Source of the DNA: Antilocapra americana | Lineage: Eukaryota; Chordata; Mammalia; Artiodactyla; Antilocapridae | Length of the DNA stretch: 64,000 bases | Reading direction: 5' to 3' | Assembly: GCA_007570785.1 (NCBI GenBank) | Contig: ML664199.1 | Location: 21,496,748-21,560,747, forward strand | In this document: positions 33,597-45,045 of the stretch, one piece after another | Layout: the number at the start of each line of letters is the position of its first letter | Numbering within the stretch: position 1 is the stretch's first letter | The notes under the pieces: generated by a model | Databases searched by the model: none | The model's input: only the letters and a program-made list of their open reading frames with translations | What the model was told of the DNA's origin: nothing | Translations under genes and position numbers: made by a program

Positions 33597-33868
33597 TTCA
33601 GTTCAGTTCAGTTGCTCAGTCGTGTCCGACTCTGTGCGACCCCATAGACGGTAGCCTACCAGGCTCCCCCGTCCCTGGGATTCTCCGGGCAAGAACACTG
33701 GAGTGGGTTGCTATTTCCTTCTCTAATGCATGAAAGTGAAAAGGGAAAGTGAAGTCGCTCAGTCAGGTCCAACTCTTAGCGACCCCGTGGACTGCAGCCT
33801 ACCAGGCTCCTCCGTCCATGGGATTTTCCAGGGAAGAGGACTGGAGTGGGTCGCCAGTGCCTTCTCCA
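33597..33868 (-). repeat. Dimeric BovA2/ART2A-type SINE, antisense, exact target duplication
   Basis: Two antisense BovA units, starting TTCAGTTCAGTTCAGTTGCT and AAGTCGCTCAGTCAGGTCCA, are joined by ATGCATGAAAGTGAAAAGGG. ATATTTGACAAG flanks the dimer at 33585-33596 and 33869-33880. High identity to consensus and the exact duplication suggest a fairly recent insertion. Confidence 0.95.
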
Positions 33869-36299
33869 ATATTTGACAAGAAGGTGTGCAACTAAAAATT
33901 GTTCATATTTAATAATGTGTATAACAGTCATAATAAATAACATATTTGATAGGTAATGATTCTTTATATAGCCTAACACAATGTTCCTAGCACACCAAAA
34001 TGAAGAAGATCTGAAAGTGTTCTGTGGAGTTGCCTCTTGAAGAATGAGGGATATAGAAGGACATCTCAGACAGTGGGATGAGGGTGAGATGCTGTGAATG
34101 ACATGTGGAAGTACTAAATTGACACCTGTGGTGAGCAAGTTGAAATTCACATCACCTTTCTCCTCTTCACGCATGTGGAGACAACATGCATGAAGTCTCA
34201 GAGCCTTTCTCAACACAGTGTTTCAAGAAACAGTTGTTGAGGTTGGCCAGAGCAACAAGATCTCTTTCACACTTTTGATATTTATCATAGAAAAGTATGG
34301 TAAATAATGCTGATAACAGAAAGTGCAAGTTTCTGATTTTTTTTCTAGTTGGTGAGTAGAGTCTCTTGCAAACTTAGGGAAAGATGTGTGCCTTTATAGA
34401 TACATCAGTTAGTAGCTTTCTTCCTTCTACTCCACCACCAGCTCTTCAGCCTGTTACATGGTTATGTAAAGATACAAAAGGAGCATTCATTAAAAGCTAG
34501 AAAAAGTGTAAAAGAAAGGAAGAGGATTAAAATACATACCCTCTGATCTTCACAGTTTCTGCCAGTGAACTTCAGACTTGGGTTTCAATTTTCTAGCTCT
34601 CAACTGTCAAAGAATATCCTTCACAAGCCCATATGACTAACGTGGGTAATAAGGACAGGGTGACAAGATGCTTGAAGGCTTTGAGGGGGGACACTCTGGC
34701 CCATTTTGAGGCCACCTTGCCTTCATCTTTTCACTCAGATGTCCCTTGTGTGATTATTGAATGTCCTTTCTCATAGGAAATGACCCTTTAGTGTCTCCCC
34801 TCCAAGTAACAAACTTTCATCTTAACCTGCTTTCTACTCAGTGTAAATTCTATAATTTTTTCAAGAGCCTTTTGTATAATATGGAAACTTCAAGCAGAGT
34901 ACCCAAGGCATTTTCTTTCATCAACCTGCTTCTAATTTCATCAAAGCAACAAAAAGAAATCCATTTGGCTTTTTATTTGTCCAGTACTCTTCTCACTCTC
35001 AAATGCATTCAAAAGCCACCTCTTGGATTTGAAGACGCCTCCGCAGAATTATGCAATTGGACCCACAATTGCTACTTCTCCACACTCTTGCTCCCTCACA
35101 TTGCTGCAGAGCAGACTCCTGTTTTGTAGACCTTCCTTATTGTGTAAATGGCTGCATGATCACTGTGTACACATTAGGACAAGCAAATGGGCCCCCAAAG
35201 GCAAATAAGGGCTCAAATAACCCAGACAAGGTAGCCCAACTGAATTGAGGATTCACCCTTGTTACAACCTTATTGCTTTATGGCACATGAGCCAGTGGAA
35301 GGGACGGACTGCTTCAAGTGTGTTTCTACTGACCCTGCTGGCAAATCACAGCTTTATTACAGTAATGAGCCTGACCATATTTCTGTGCTTATGCATATTA
35401 GGCACCAAATGTATTTTCTGGCCTGCCAGCCTGTGGTAGTAACTAACACGAGCAATTTGTTCTGGGTTACAGTGTGTGTGCATGCATTAGGTATGAGCAT
35501 GTTAGTTGCTTTGGGTTATAAAATACTACATGTTTCATCATGTGTATTTTTATATGCACAACTTAACTGTATGCAAAATAGCTTGGCAATTAACCAACAC
35601 AACTTATTAGTTTGCTACAAGATTATTGCATAAATAATGTGAATTGGGAGCAGCCACCATTTCAATTTAGCAATATTAAAAATGTCATAGGATTACTAAA
35701 TATCTAAAGAAAATGCTTAATTTTTTTCTTTATGATATTAATGTTAAGATTCTTACAAAAATATCCTGATGTTCCTCTCAGTATCATTTCCATAAATAAC
35801 TCTGAGTGACACTCTTTTTAGGAGGTTGTGGAAATTTAGACTATGAATTCCCCAGGACTTATTGTGAACTGACATTTGACCTTGGACCTCATTGGTTTCC
35901 AAGTAAATGGTCGCTATTATCATTTCTTCCTCAGGATCATATTTTATGTATGCTATTCATTGGATCCATGATTATTAAAAAGTAACATCGGCATAATTCA
36001 GCTCACACACTAAAAAACAATACGGTATGTTTTCTCTCTTTATATTGACCATTGGATCCATAAGGCTTGGTGCCATTCGCTTGATTGTATGGCTGTACAA
36101 GAAGCATATTCATTCAGGGCCTTGCTCCAGAAGAGGAGATCTATGGAAATATGTCCTCCTGAAATCTTAATTAAAATGAACTCTTTGTTCTACTGCCCTA
36201 GGAAATGAATAGACAAACTAACAAAAATAAATACATGGATAAACAATTAGAATAGGAGGGAAACCTCTGCCGAAGCAACTGCTGTTCTTTCCACTTCCA

Positions 36300-37200
36300 C
36301 ACACATGGCTTATTTTAAGTTGTCAGAGAATTACTTTTTTTCCTCCATTCAGGTTGGATTTATGTAAATGACCACACAGGACAGGTGTCTTTATTTAGTC
36401 ACTACCAAAGCCAGAATCATGTCGTACAAGAGCTGATAACATGAAATGAGTGGGCTTATCCCTTTGGAAGCTTGTTCTACAGTACGGGTATTTCTCTTTA
36501 GCAAATCCTGCTGCGTTTTTAAGTAATACGATAAAACAACATAAATGTCTTTGTGGAGAAAACTGATTGTTTCAGAAGGAACATGGCTGTTTTATTCTCT
36601 TCTTTTATCTCTTCTACAGTGAATTTTTGAAAACGTGAACAGCTCCCTGGCCTGTGTATATATGTAATAGGTTATTTGCTTATGAACCCCCACAATTCTT
36701 CACCAGCTGAATAAAGGCAGAGTGGGAGGAAGCCTCATGTTGACAGCAGCAACACCCTGAATAAATACAAAACCAAGATGGAAATGTGCCTTTTGTAGCC
36801 CTGTCACAGATTAATACGGCTCATGATAGATACTTAGTTCTCTGACAGTTTCCCCTGCACCTTTGCTGCAAAGTTGATAAAAATTACTCCAGCTGAATGC
36901 TTAAAGCAGATGTTATCCCATTAATTAGCCCTGGACCTGGGTACACTCGAGACTTTCCCATTTTCAGGCCGAAAGGAATTGGTCCCAGTGAGCGTGCTCT
37001 ATATCCACATTTAGTATCATCTCATAAACAGCAGTGAAAACACAGAAGGCCCTTGATGAAGATACATGAGCTTATTTCTAATTTAAAGTTATGTTGCTTA
37101 ACCTTAATGTAATTGGTCACCGGTGGCCAACTGTTTGTATAGTGTGTTGATGACCAAAGAGATGTAATAAATTATAAAACTCTGCTTAAATGGAGGGAAC
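36300..37200. promoter_or_regulatory. Candidate conserved non-coding element
   Basis: Repeat-free, with homeodomain-like cores (CCCATTAATTAGCCCTGG near 36919) and mixed sequence without simple repeats or decayed retroposons, such as GGTCACCGGTGGCCAACTGT near 37115. It resembles developmental enhancers in texture. No alignment was possible. Confidence 0.3.
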
Positions 37201-39059
37201 AACTGTTTTGTTAAAAGCCTTGCATGTAATAATGGTAAAATAATTATACCTCAGGCCAAATAACTGTGAAGCTGTTAATATCATAACAGAGTTGTCCTCA
37301 GGATAACTCGGTTCATCCCCATTTAAAACGAGTACATGAACCTGGCTCTTGTATTTAGCCAAAGAGTTACTTGGAACGTTCAGTTTCACAGCGATTCAAA
37401 TAAGCGGGTAAGCCATCCCATCTGGTAATGGGTAGTGGGGTGGTGGGGTGAATGAAAATAACCAATCACTACAGTTAACTAGAAAACAAAAAGCTCAAGT
37501 AATTCTATTCTGTTCATCAGCTCATACTGGCTGCCAGAAATATCTTTAGAAGGACTTGATTAGCAGGGAGAATAAGTGGGATAATAATAAAATAGGAAAG
37601 TAATTGACACAACTTTAATGTTTAATAATGAATACTATGCCAGGGGCAAAATAAAGAGAAACTGTCTTCTTTTCTGAGAGTGAGTTCTGACTTCTTAGGC
37701 CAAATATAGATAGTAATGATCTGAGGCTTGTGAACTACATTTCCAGGATTATAGTTAAAGTTATAAATCTAGTTAAAATGAAAGCACATGATTAACGATA
37801 TTCAATCTATCATGAGTAATGATACCCATTCCATAGGTTTTCTATATGTTTCTGTTGAAAATATTTCCCCCTTTCTCTGAAAGCCTCGTGATTTTAAAAT
37901 GTGAGCATGAAATAAACACATCTGTGCTTCTGTCTGGATGTTCTTTTTTATGGTCCTGGTTGGATTGTGTTAACTAACTTCTCTGAAACAAGTAGGAAAA
38001 GTAAAGTTTTTGCTTTCCTCAAAAGATAGTCTTTTTCTCTAAATATTTGCATTCTGGATTTGGATCTTCTCCAGAAGGGTATTCACTTCAAAATAGAGAA
38101 AGAGTATTTCTTTCCCTTCTCACTTTAGTTTTCTTAGAAAGACCTTCCAATATTTTAAACTATTTACAGTACCTCTAGGTCATTATTCTCCCTGACTCTG
38201 CTGAAATACCCTGGGACACTATTTATGGCTGACTTCTGAGTTACCTTACAGCATCACTTTACAAAATGGAGACTTGACCATGCAAAAGTCATTATTTTGT
38301 TTAACGCAACTTGCAATGGTAAGATTTTTTTTTTTTTTTAATTTGCTACTTTCAAACACGCACTGCCATGACTGGTAGTGTTAGTTATAAAAAAAAACCC
38401 AGAAGCTCAGAAGTGAAGATACGTATTTCTCTAGAGTCAGTGTGTCAGTATTATTTGAGGCTAAATTATGAAATCAAAGATGCTAATGAGAAAATAACAG
38501 GTGAATAAACAGGCAAAAAAACAATCCTATGGCATTCACTATTCTGCTTTATGGATAGCAACCTAGAGCTTTCAGAGGACACTGGGCCAACCCAGGAAGA
38601 CTATGCTTATTGAAGCTATAAAAAAGAAGTTCCCAAGTTTGTATGGCGAATAGTTGTACTCTGAGAATAACTTCAGAGCTACCCTTCTTAATAGTAAAAA
38701 TGACTCGGTTGCTGTTCCAACTAAAAATCAATGTGGCTCACAATTTTAATAAGGAACATGAATCTGAAAACGTGTTTAGCATCAGGTTACATAAACACAC
38801 CCTAATGAGATACCATAAAATCCATCACATTAAAGGCTGGTTTCCTGCAAGGTATATTAGCTAAAAATGCTCCATATATTAGGTCAGTCTACAACAGTAC
38901 ACATAATAAAGCAGCTCTGTCAAGATAAGATGCATGCTTTGCCCCTTAAAACTGTTATGTTTTGCACATTTTATAAGGTTCCTTGAATACATGAATAAGA
39001 TAAGTTATTCCCATCTCTTTCTTAAGCAATCTCAGAAATGGCTATGACCTGAAACTGGA

Positions 39060-40180
39060 TTTCTTGTAAACACCCAACCGAAGAAAATGTGTGCAGCTCT
39101 GTCTTAAAGAGATGGTACATGTTTAATTATACCAACTTCTTCCAGCAGAATACTATTAACATGCACATTAGCATCATCTCATTGGTTCATCCTGCTGCTC
39201 CACCTTAGGGGCAGCAGTAGGAGCTAATCTTATTGCTCCCATGCGCATAATAATGAAATTTGGTCTTGTCTCAAGGCAGTGTTCTCTGGTCTAAACTACA
39301 GCTATTACTATTCTGGAAATTTTCTGACCGATTCCTTGTGAAAGATAAAGAAATAAAATAAAATATAGTCCCAAACAACGATTATAAAGTACATTGTTTT
39401 ACCTTGAGTATCGAATAGTGATTGAAGATACGAATGACTCCAATAAAGACATGAGTAGAAACTAAATTCTTCGATAGCTAGCTGTATCTTGTATAAACCC
39501 TGACAATCGGTGGATACCTAAAGTTCTGCTTCTGAATGCTATCTTCAGCTGTGTACCGGTGGGATAAAAAACAAACCCAAACCATAGAAAGACTCCTTTC
39601 TTCATTTCTTTTTCATCCATTTCCCAAGAAACAATGACAAGATCGCATAGAATATATAATATCCTTGCCTTTTTGAATGCAATGTTGGAAAGCTCTAATA
39701 AAAAATATGCATATATTGCAGAGCACACACAAAAATACATGTGAATTCAAGGCTACTGAATTAAGGGAGGTTGTTCCAACATTTCCCCCACTGTACATTA
39801 TTTGTATTCAAGGTTTTTGAAATGACATTGTAATCTGATGATGCACCAGCCTATTATATTGTCTAGCAGGACAAATATCCTTGCGTTTTCTCTGTAGAAC
39901 TAACACAATTTTTCCATGTCAGAGGTGCATAATATCCTGGCGGTCATAAGGAATGATGCTATTAATCCTCTTGGGCAATCTCCAGGTCTGATTATTAGGG
40001 AAATAAATTTGCATGCTGCATATGAGCTAGGTGAATCACCGAGAGCACAAATTATATTTCCTGACAGCAAGTTAGAGAATGGAGCCGTGTCGCTTTTTTA
40101 TCTTTCCCCCCCTCTGAAAGCTATAGAATTTCAATTCATTACATGAGATTGGTTAGAATTCAAGTCTCTTTTTAAGTTGA
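39060..40180. promoter_or_regulatory. Candidate conserved non-coding elements
   Basis: Two sub-blocks stand out. 39080-39310 includes GTTTAATTATACC and CACATTAGCATCATCTCATT. 39890-40150 includes GATGCTATTAATCCTCTTGG, AAATAAATTTGCATGCTGCA (an octamer-like TTTGCAT) and AGGTGAATCACCG. Both are repeat-free and complex in sequence. Function is inferred only. Confidence 0.3.
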
Positions 40181-42329
40181 TATTAAGTTGAGTCTGTTAT
40201 CTCTGCGAAGGCTGGTAGGTTTCCCCAGAGTATCCACCTAATCACTACTTAAAAAAATCGAAACGTATAGTTAGTGTCATGATTTAGGTACCACGGCTAC
40301 TTTATTTATCAGCACAGAGTGAGATAATTTCAATTTGAACCTCCATAGCCCTCATGAATTTAACTGACTTGAAAGCTTTTCACACCAACTCCATTCTTCC
40401 CTCCCCTTTTGTTGCATATTCTAATAATAGTTATTCTGGGCACCTTCCTTGCTGCCATGCCAAACACTGCACCAGGCTCTTTCCTCTCTCATAGAGACCT
40501 GATTCCAGTCAAGCTTGTGCAAACAGCCTCCAGTTTCTCTCTCCACATTTGACTGCCTCTTCTTTGCCAGCAGTACTGCCAGGCATGTCTGCATTCAATA
40601 TCCATGATGAATGTATTTTTATTATTTCCAGGGGTTGGCATCTGAGAAACCTTTTTGCATTATTAAATTTGAACAGGGAGAATGATAGCAAATAAGAGCA
40701 TAATAAATTGCTTTATGTCCTAATGTATTAATTAAGCAGACATTTATTATAATGGTTGTTTTATAGACCTATTGTAAAAATGTATGATTGTGTGGCGATA
40801 CTCCTAGCTGGAGCCACATATGGTAACTTGGGTAGATGGCTTGTGACGTTTGTCAGGTTGGAAAGGGTTCATCGGGTCTAGTCTGCAAATTCACAAGGAG
40901 GCAGAGAACCTGGCTCAGATGTAAGCTTGGGGAGGACAGTTTTGCTCTAGCTATGGTATATCAGGGCAACAATCTTTTTATTAATATTGTAGTTGTGTAA
41001 AAATAAAAATACACATACCCATTGCAGTAAATACCTTATATAGTACAGTTTCATGGTTTATAAGGTATATTTACAGATGAATGCACCACAAAAGAGACAG
41101 CAGATTATAGAGAGTCCGTCAACTCAAAAATGTATACTATTGTTTGAAACAGAAATAAGTGCATATTTCAGAATAGTGGGGATAATGACAAATCCAAAAA
41201 GCAGACAGTTTTGGAATATGTAAGAACTAAATATTTTAGATGATATATATTTATTCAGAGCAAACACAAAGCTGCACAGCTCAAGGGTTTGCATCTTGGC
41301 CTTTTGATTACTTGAGCCATGGGCAATAGTTAGAAAAACAATTCTTGCTTTATCTTGCTTCTTCACAGTGGGATAAGTGATTCATCTAATATTTTGTCAG
41401 CTAAGTAAATGAATAAATAAAAGATTCAAGAAAGTTCTCCTATCACCTTCTTTCCCATGCAGTCAATATGGTTTGGGTGCAGTCATTCTCAGAACAGAAA
41501 TACCTTTGAATCACAGGTGTGCTCTGCAGGCACATGGCTTGGGATTTGGCATAATCAGGAAATAGTCTCTACATTTAAGAAAAGGAAGTAGCAGTTGGAG
41601 AGAATGAAGAGAAAGTCCATAGGGAAAGTTACTAGAGTGATCTCAGGGACTGTTACTTGTTCCTCATATGAGGGCTACTTTTGTCTTTAAACAGTAGCTC
41701 TTTTCAGCACTGCAGGCAGACTTTAATTCCTGCCTAACACCAGACACTGAGGCTGACTATAGAGGTGGTTTGTAACTAGCCCAGAAAAGGACATGAGTTT
41801 AGATGCTGAAGATGCCTAAAACCAGTTACTGCAATGAAGCAAACCAAATCAACCCTCAGTACCATCCTCAGCACCTATCTGCAAAGCAGGTGTCAGAGTA
41901 ACTAGGGAGAGGGAGAGGTAGGGAAGGGATGAAGCTGAAATAGATTGATCTCTGAGCACATACAAGAGGCTTTCCAACTATGGGAAAGGAATAGAGAGGC
42001 CATGCAAGGTACATCTATGAACCAATAACCAAATGGCATGAAACCCAGAAAAATGCTGCCTCCCTTTGTGTGGTCTGAAAACTGTCATTCAATTCCATGA
42101 GAATATATTAGTTTGTCAGGTACCTTTACATTTAGAAGGTAATAAAATCTGAGTGATCTGAGTTTTCCGCTCTGGTACCAGCTTTTCAAATATTATGTAT
42201 ACATTAGAGCAAAACAAAAAAATTGCCATTCCAAATGGCAAGCATCCTGCTAGGCATCTTGTTTGTATCATTTACTGTGGCCTGCACCAGGGCACCCTAG
42301 CCTTACATACAGCCAAGTGGGGTGGCTGT

Positions 42330-42445
42330 ATTTCACATTCGAGGACATTTCACATCAAGGGCATTGAGGTCGAAGCAGTTAGGTGAATGCCCAAGCTCAC
42401 AGGTAGGAGGTGAGAGAGTTGGTATTCAGATACAGTTTTGATTCC
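42330..42445 (+). repeat. MIR-like fragment
   Basis: GGCATTGAGGTCGAAGCAGT, AGGTGAATGCCCAAGCTCAC and GAGTTGGTATTCAGATACAG match the 3' half of MIR in degraded form. Confidence 0.5.
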
Positions 42446-42475
42446 TAAAGTTTCTTATTATTCTTGGGCCAATCT

Positions 42476-42612
42476 CTCTGCTAGAGAGAGGGAGACAGAT
42501 AAAGGTAGAGGTAGAGATGCAAAGGACAGAGAAAGAGAAGCAAACAAAGCGGAGAGGTATGAGGAAAAGAAAGAGATTGAGAGAAAGAGAGGACCAAAGG
42601 AGAGAGAATTTG
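42476..42612. repeat. Purine-rich (GAGA/AAAG) tract
   Basis: About 135 bases of mostly A and G. The charged 60-codon frame over it is a composition artefact. Confidence 0.85.
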
Positions 42613-42673
42613 AGTCATAATGAAATGAGTGAGAAGGTAAATGTGATCTAAAATATTCCTCTATGTTTTCACA

Positions 42674-42692
42674 AAGAAAGAAAGAAAGAAAG
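42674..42692. repeat. (AAAG)n short tandem repeat at SINE border
   Basis: About four AAAG units immediately before the antisense SINE, at what would be the SINE's 3' tail side. Confidence 0.9.
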
Positions 42693-42885
42693 TGCATTTG
42701 CTCAGTCATGTCCAACACTTTGTGACCCCATGAACTATAGCCTATCACTCTCCTCCGTCCATGGGATTTTCCAGGCAAGCATACTGAAGTGGGGTGCCAT
42801 TTCCTTCTCCAGGGGATCTTCCTGACCCAGGGATCAAACCGGGTCTCCCGCATTGTAGGCAGGAGACCTACAACCGTCTGAGCCG
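42692..42885 (-). repeat. Bov-tA SINE, antisense
   Basis: GTGCATTTGCTCAGTCATGT, GGGATTTTCCAGGCAAGCAT, GGGATCAAACCGGGTCTCCC and ACCGTCTGAGCC. Confidence 0.92.
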
Positions 42886-43731
42886 TGTCACTCCAAATGT
42901 GAGACTGGGTGCAGTGACTTTACACCCCTAAGAATCACATGTAAACCAATTATTTGTTCTTGAGAATGAAAGGAAGGATCTTAAAATTACTCAACTCTGG
43001 TCATTACCTTTCTCAGAAGATTTCTCAAGGTAAAGAGCCTGTAAAGTCTCCTGCTTCTGGATTATGCTGTCTGGACCAAGACAGAGTTAGATGCAAATTA
43101 AATCCTGATCCTTTCCTCGCTGTTATGGCCTAGAGAAAGTTGTTTAATCTCTATGAGTGTTCAATTATTATTATTGTTATTGTTTTTATTAATATTATTA
43201 TCCTTAATAGATTCCATTGTAAAAGTTCATGAAGCACGGTAAATACTCCCAGGTCTCTGGTCAAAATGCAAATGTCTATAGTCCAGACGATAAACCAGGC
43301 AGAATCCAATCCTCCCATGTCATTATCTACCCGGCATAAAAACAGTGCACTGATTGGCTGGGCCCCAGACACTGAGCATGAAACTAAAAGCCACGAGTGC
43401 CCATGACACCATGCAACTTGACAAGGCATTCCATTATAATTGCAATAATTTCTTCACCTTACATTTGTCCTGGCTTGCACGGTGAACAAAAGTGCCTTCC
43501 TATGAGTCCCCTAGTTACTTCCAAGAGATAAATGATACTTTCATTGACATTTTCCAGATGTGGAAACTGAGTTTCAGAAATTTCGAATGATCTGCCGATG
43601 CCATCAATAACTAATAGATTAGGAGTCAGGTTTTCAGGTTCTCTTGGTACTCTTTCAGGGACTAAGATTTTGGATCTTGAATCTTAAGCTGAGATGTTTC
43701 AAAAAGAGAATGGAATATTTTCTACCAAATT
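42886..43731. other. Unassigned DNA with MIR-like fragments, no gene seen
   Basis: Contains an (ATT)n-rich run (43164-43202) and two MIR-like pieces (43085-43165, GCCTAGAGAAAGTTGTTTAA; and 43525-43640, CCAGATGTGGAAACTGAGTT). Confidence 0.5.
43525..43640 (+). repeat. MIR SINE 3' remnant
   Basis: TTTTCCAGATGTGGAAACTG, AGTTTCAGAAATTTCGAATG and GATTAGGAGTCAGG follow the MIR 3' half. Confidence 0.6.
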
Positions 43732-43742
43732 TTTGGCCAGAG

Positions 43743-43965
43743 AACTTCCCCATTGGCTCAGCGGTAAAGAATCTGCCTGCAATGCAGGAGACACAGGAGA
43801 CTTGGGTTCTATCCTTGGGTCAGGAAGATCCCTTGGAGGAGGAAATGACAACCCACTCTAGCATTCTTGCCTGGAGAATCCCATGGACAGAGGAGCCTGG
43901 CAGGCTATGGTCCCCAAAATTTGCACAGAGCTGGGCATGACGGAGAAACTGAACACATATACACA
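43743..43965 (+). repeat. Bov-tA/BovA2 SINE with exact target duplication
   Basis: AACTTCCCCATTGGCTCAGC head, GGTTCTATCCTTGGGTCAGG, CAACCCACTCTAGCATTCTT and tail GGGCATGACGGAGAAACTGA. TTTGGCCAGAG flanks it at 43732-43742 and 43966-43976. Confidence 0.94.
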
Positions 43966-44289
43966 TTTGGCCAGAGTAAGTAGCTGGAGAACACTATGCT
44001 TTACATAGGCTCTGAATCCACAAGGTAAGTTGACTGATTTTTAATATTCTTAATTTCTAAAATGTTTACTTAATTCAAACATTAAATAACTAATTTAAAT
44101 TTAAAAATCTTTTTAAAATTTGCATGATTAAAACAATGTTAATACACTTACATTTATTACATAGGGTTTGAATTTCAACCATCGCATGCTTGTCCTGAAA
44201 GCAAAGACTGGCTTCTCAGGATTTTGCCCAGAGCCCTGGCATCCACAGGGAGATGGCAATCAACTGTTAGGTTCTGCACAGTGACCTAT

Positions 44290-44830
44290 CCTGACAAAAG
44301 AGGAATTTCACACAGCCCAAGCAACTGACAAAACAGCTCACCTTTCAAGGAATACGTAATATTTTCTGATAAGCAGCTTATGCTAGTTTTCTTAGCAAAT
44401 AGCCCGGAAGCATTTCTGTCTGTGGCATTTCGAGACGTGATAAGTTGAAGGGGAGCCCTCTGACCATGCCAGAGTCAGGCAGGCCCTTTTTTGTTCAGGG
44501 GACAGGCCTTTGGAAAGATGTAAACATGTGGCAATTTGAAAATGATATAAAGTAATTGATCACAGAGACAGCCCAGAGCATGCATTGTTAACAGAAACAC
44601 ATGTCCCTGTTTATGGAGTTGTAAACAAAAGAGTGTGTGTTTATCGTATTTATTGTTGGAGGTGAAGGCCAAAGCCTGGGGCAAGATTAGGTCGAACCCT
44701 TGTCACTTTTGCACAGGGCCATGCATAAAAGCAATATTTTGTACACATATTGTGCACATATAAAAATACATGTGCACATGTTTTTGTAGCAGTATTTTCA
44801 GTTGGGTGTTCAAAGAACGACGAACAAAGT
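44290..44830. promoter_or_regulatory. Candidate enhancer with forkhead-like motif cluster
   Basis: TGTAAACA occurs at 44519-44526 and 44620-44627, TGTTTAT at 44608-44614 and 44638-44644, and TATTTATTG at about 44647. These are forkhead-type motifs on both strands within 140 bases. A perfect 14-base palindrome, ACATGTGCACATGT, lies at 44768-44781. The block is free of recognisable repeats. The regulatory role is inferred. Confidence 0.3.
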
Positions 44831-44894
44831 TCTAGAGGGTCCCATTCCAGGTTTCAGAGGCTCGTCACGGAAACTTAACAAAGGGACGATACTA

Positions 44895-45045
44895 GTGCCT
44901 TTCTGTGATGAGGAACTGAGGATTCAAAAAGCCTAGGAGCTTAGCTTTCCTTCATCTAGAAGCTAATTAACAGTAAGACTTATGATGTGAATTGAATCCT
45001 GGCTCCAGAGCAGGGTGTCCACCATGCCACTCTCCTTCCAGAACT
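44895..45045 (+). repeat. MIR-like remnant
   Basis: GATGAGGAACTGAGGATTCA, TGTGAATTGAATCCTGGCTC and CACCATGCCACTCTCC resemble MIR 3' half text. Confidence 0.55.

Larger units (their letters stand above)
33881..42691. other. 8.8-kb stretch without ruminant SINE or LINE copies
   Basis: Reading through this interval I found no Bov-tA, BovA2, CHR, BovB or bovine-type L1 copy, while the rest of the window carries one every 1-3 kb on average. It contains a poly-T run (38327-38339), a possible MIR near 42330 and a purine-rich tract near 42480. Frames such as 34761-35129 and 35259-35633 have no recognised domain. The interval could be a block of constrained regulatory DNA; this is inferred from texture only. 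Confidence 0.5.

Noticed and set aside
34761..35633. Several 60-124-codon frames in the insertion-free island
   Set aside because: Overlapping frames with no domain and no splice signals; a conserved non-coding explanation is simpler.
43743..43965. Box-B-like motifs as tRNA genes (here and in other SINEs)
   Set aside because: They belong to tRNA-derived SINE heads; no cloverleaf with matched acceptor stem is present.
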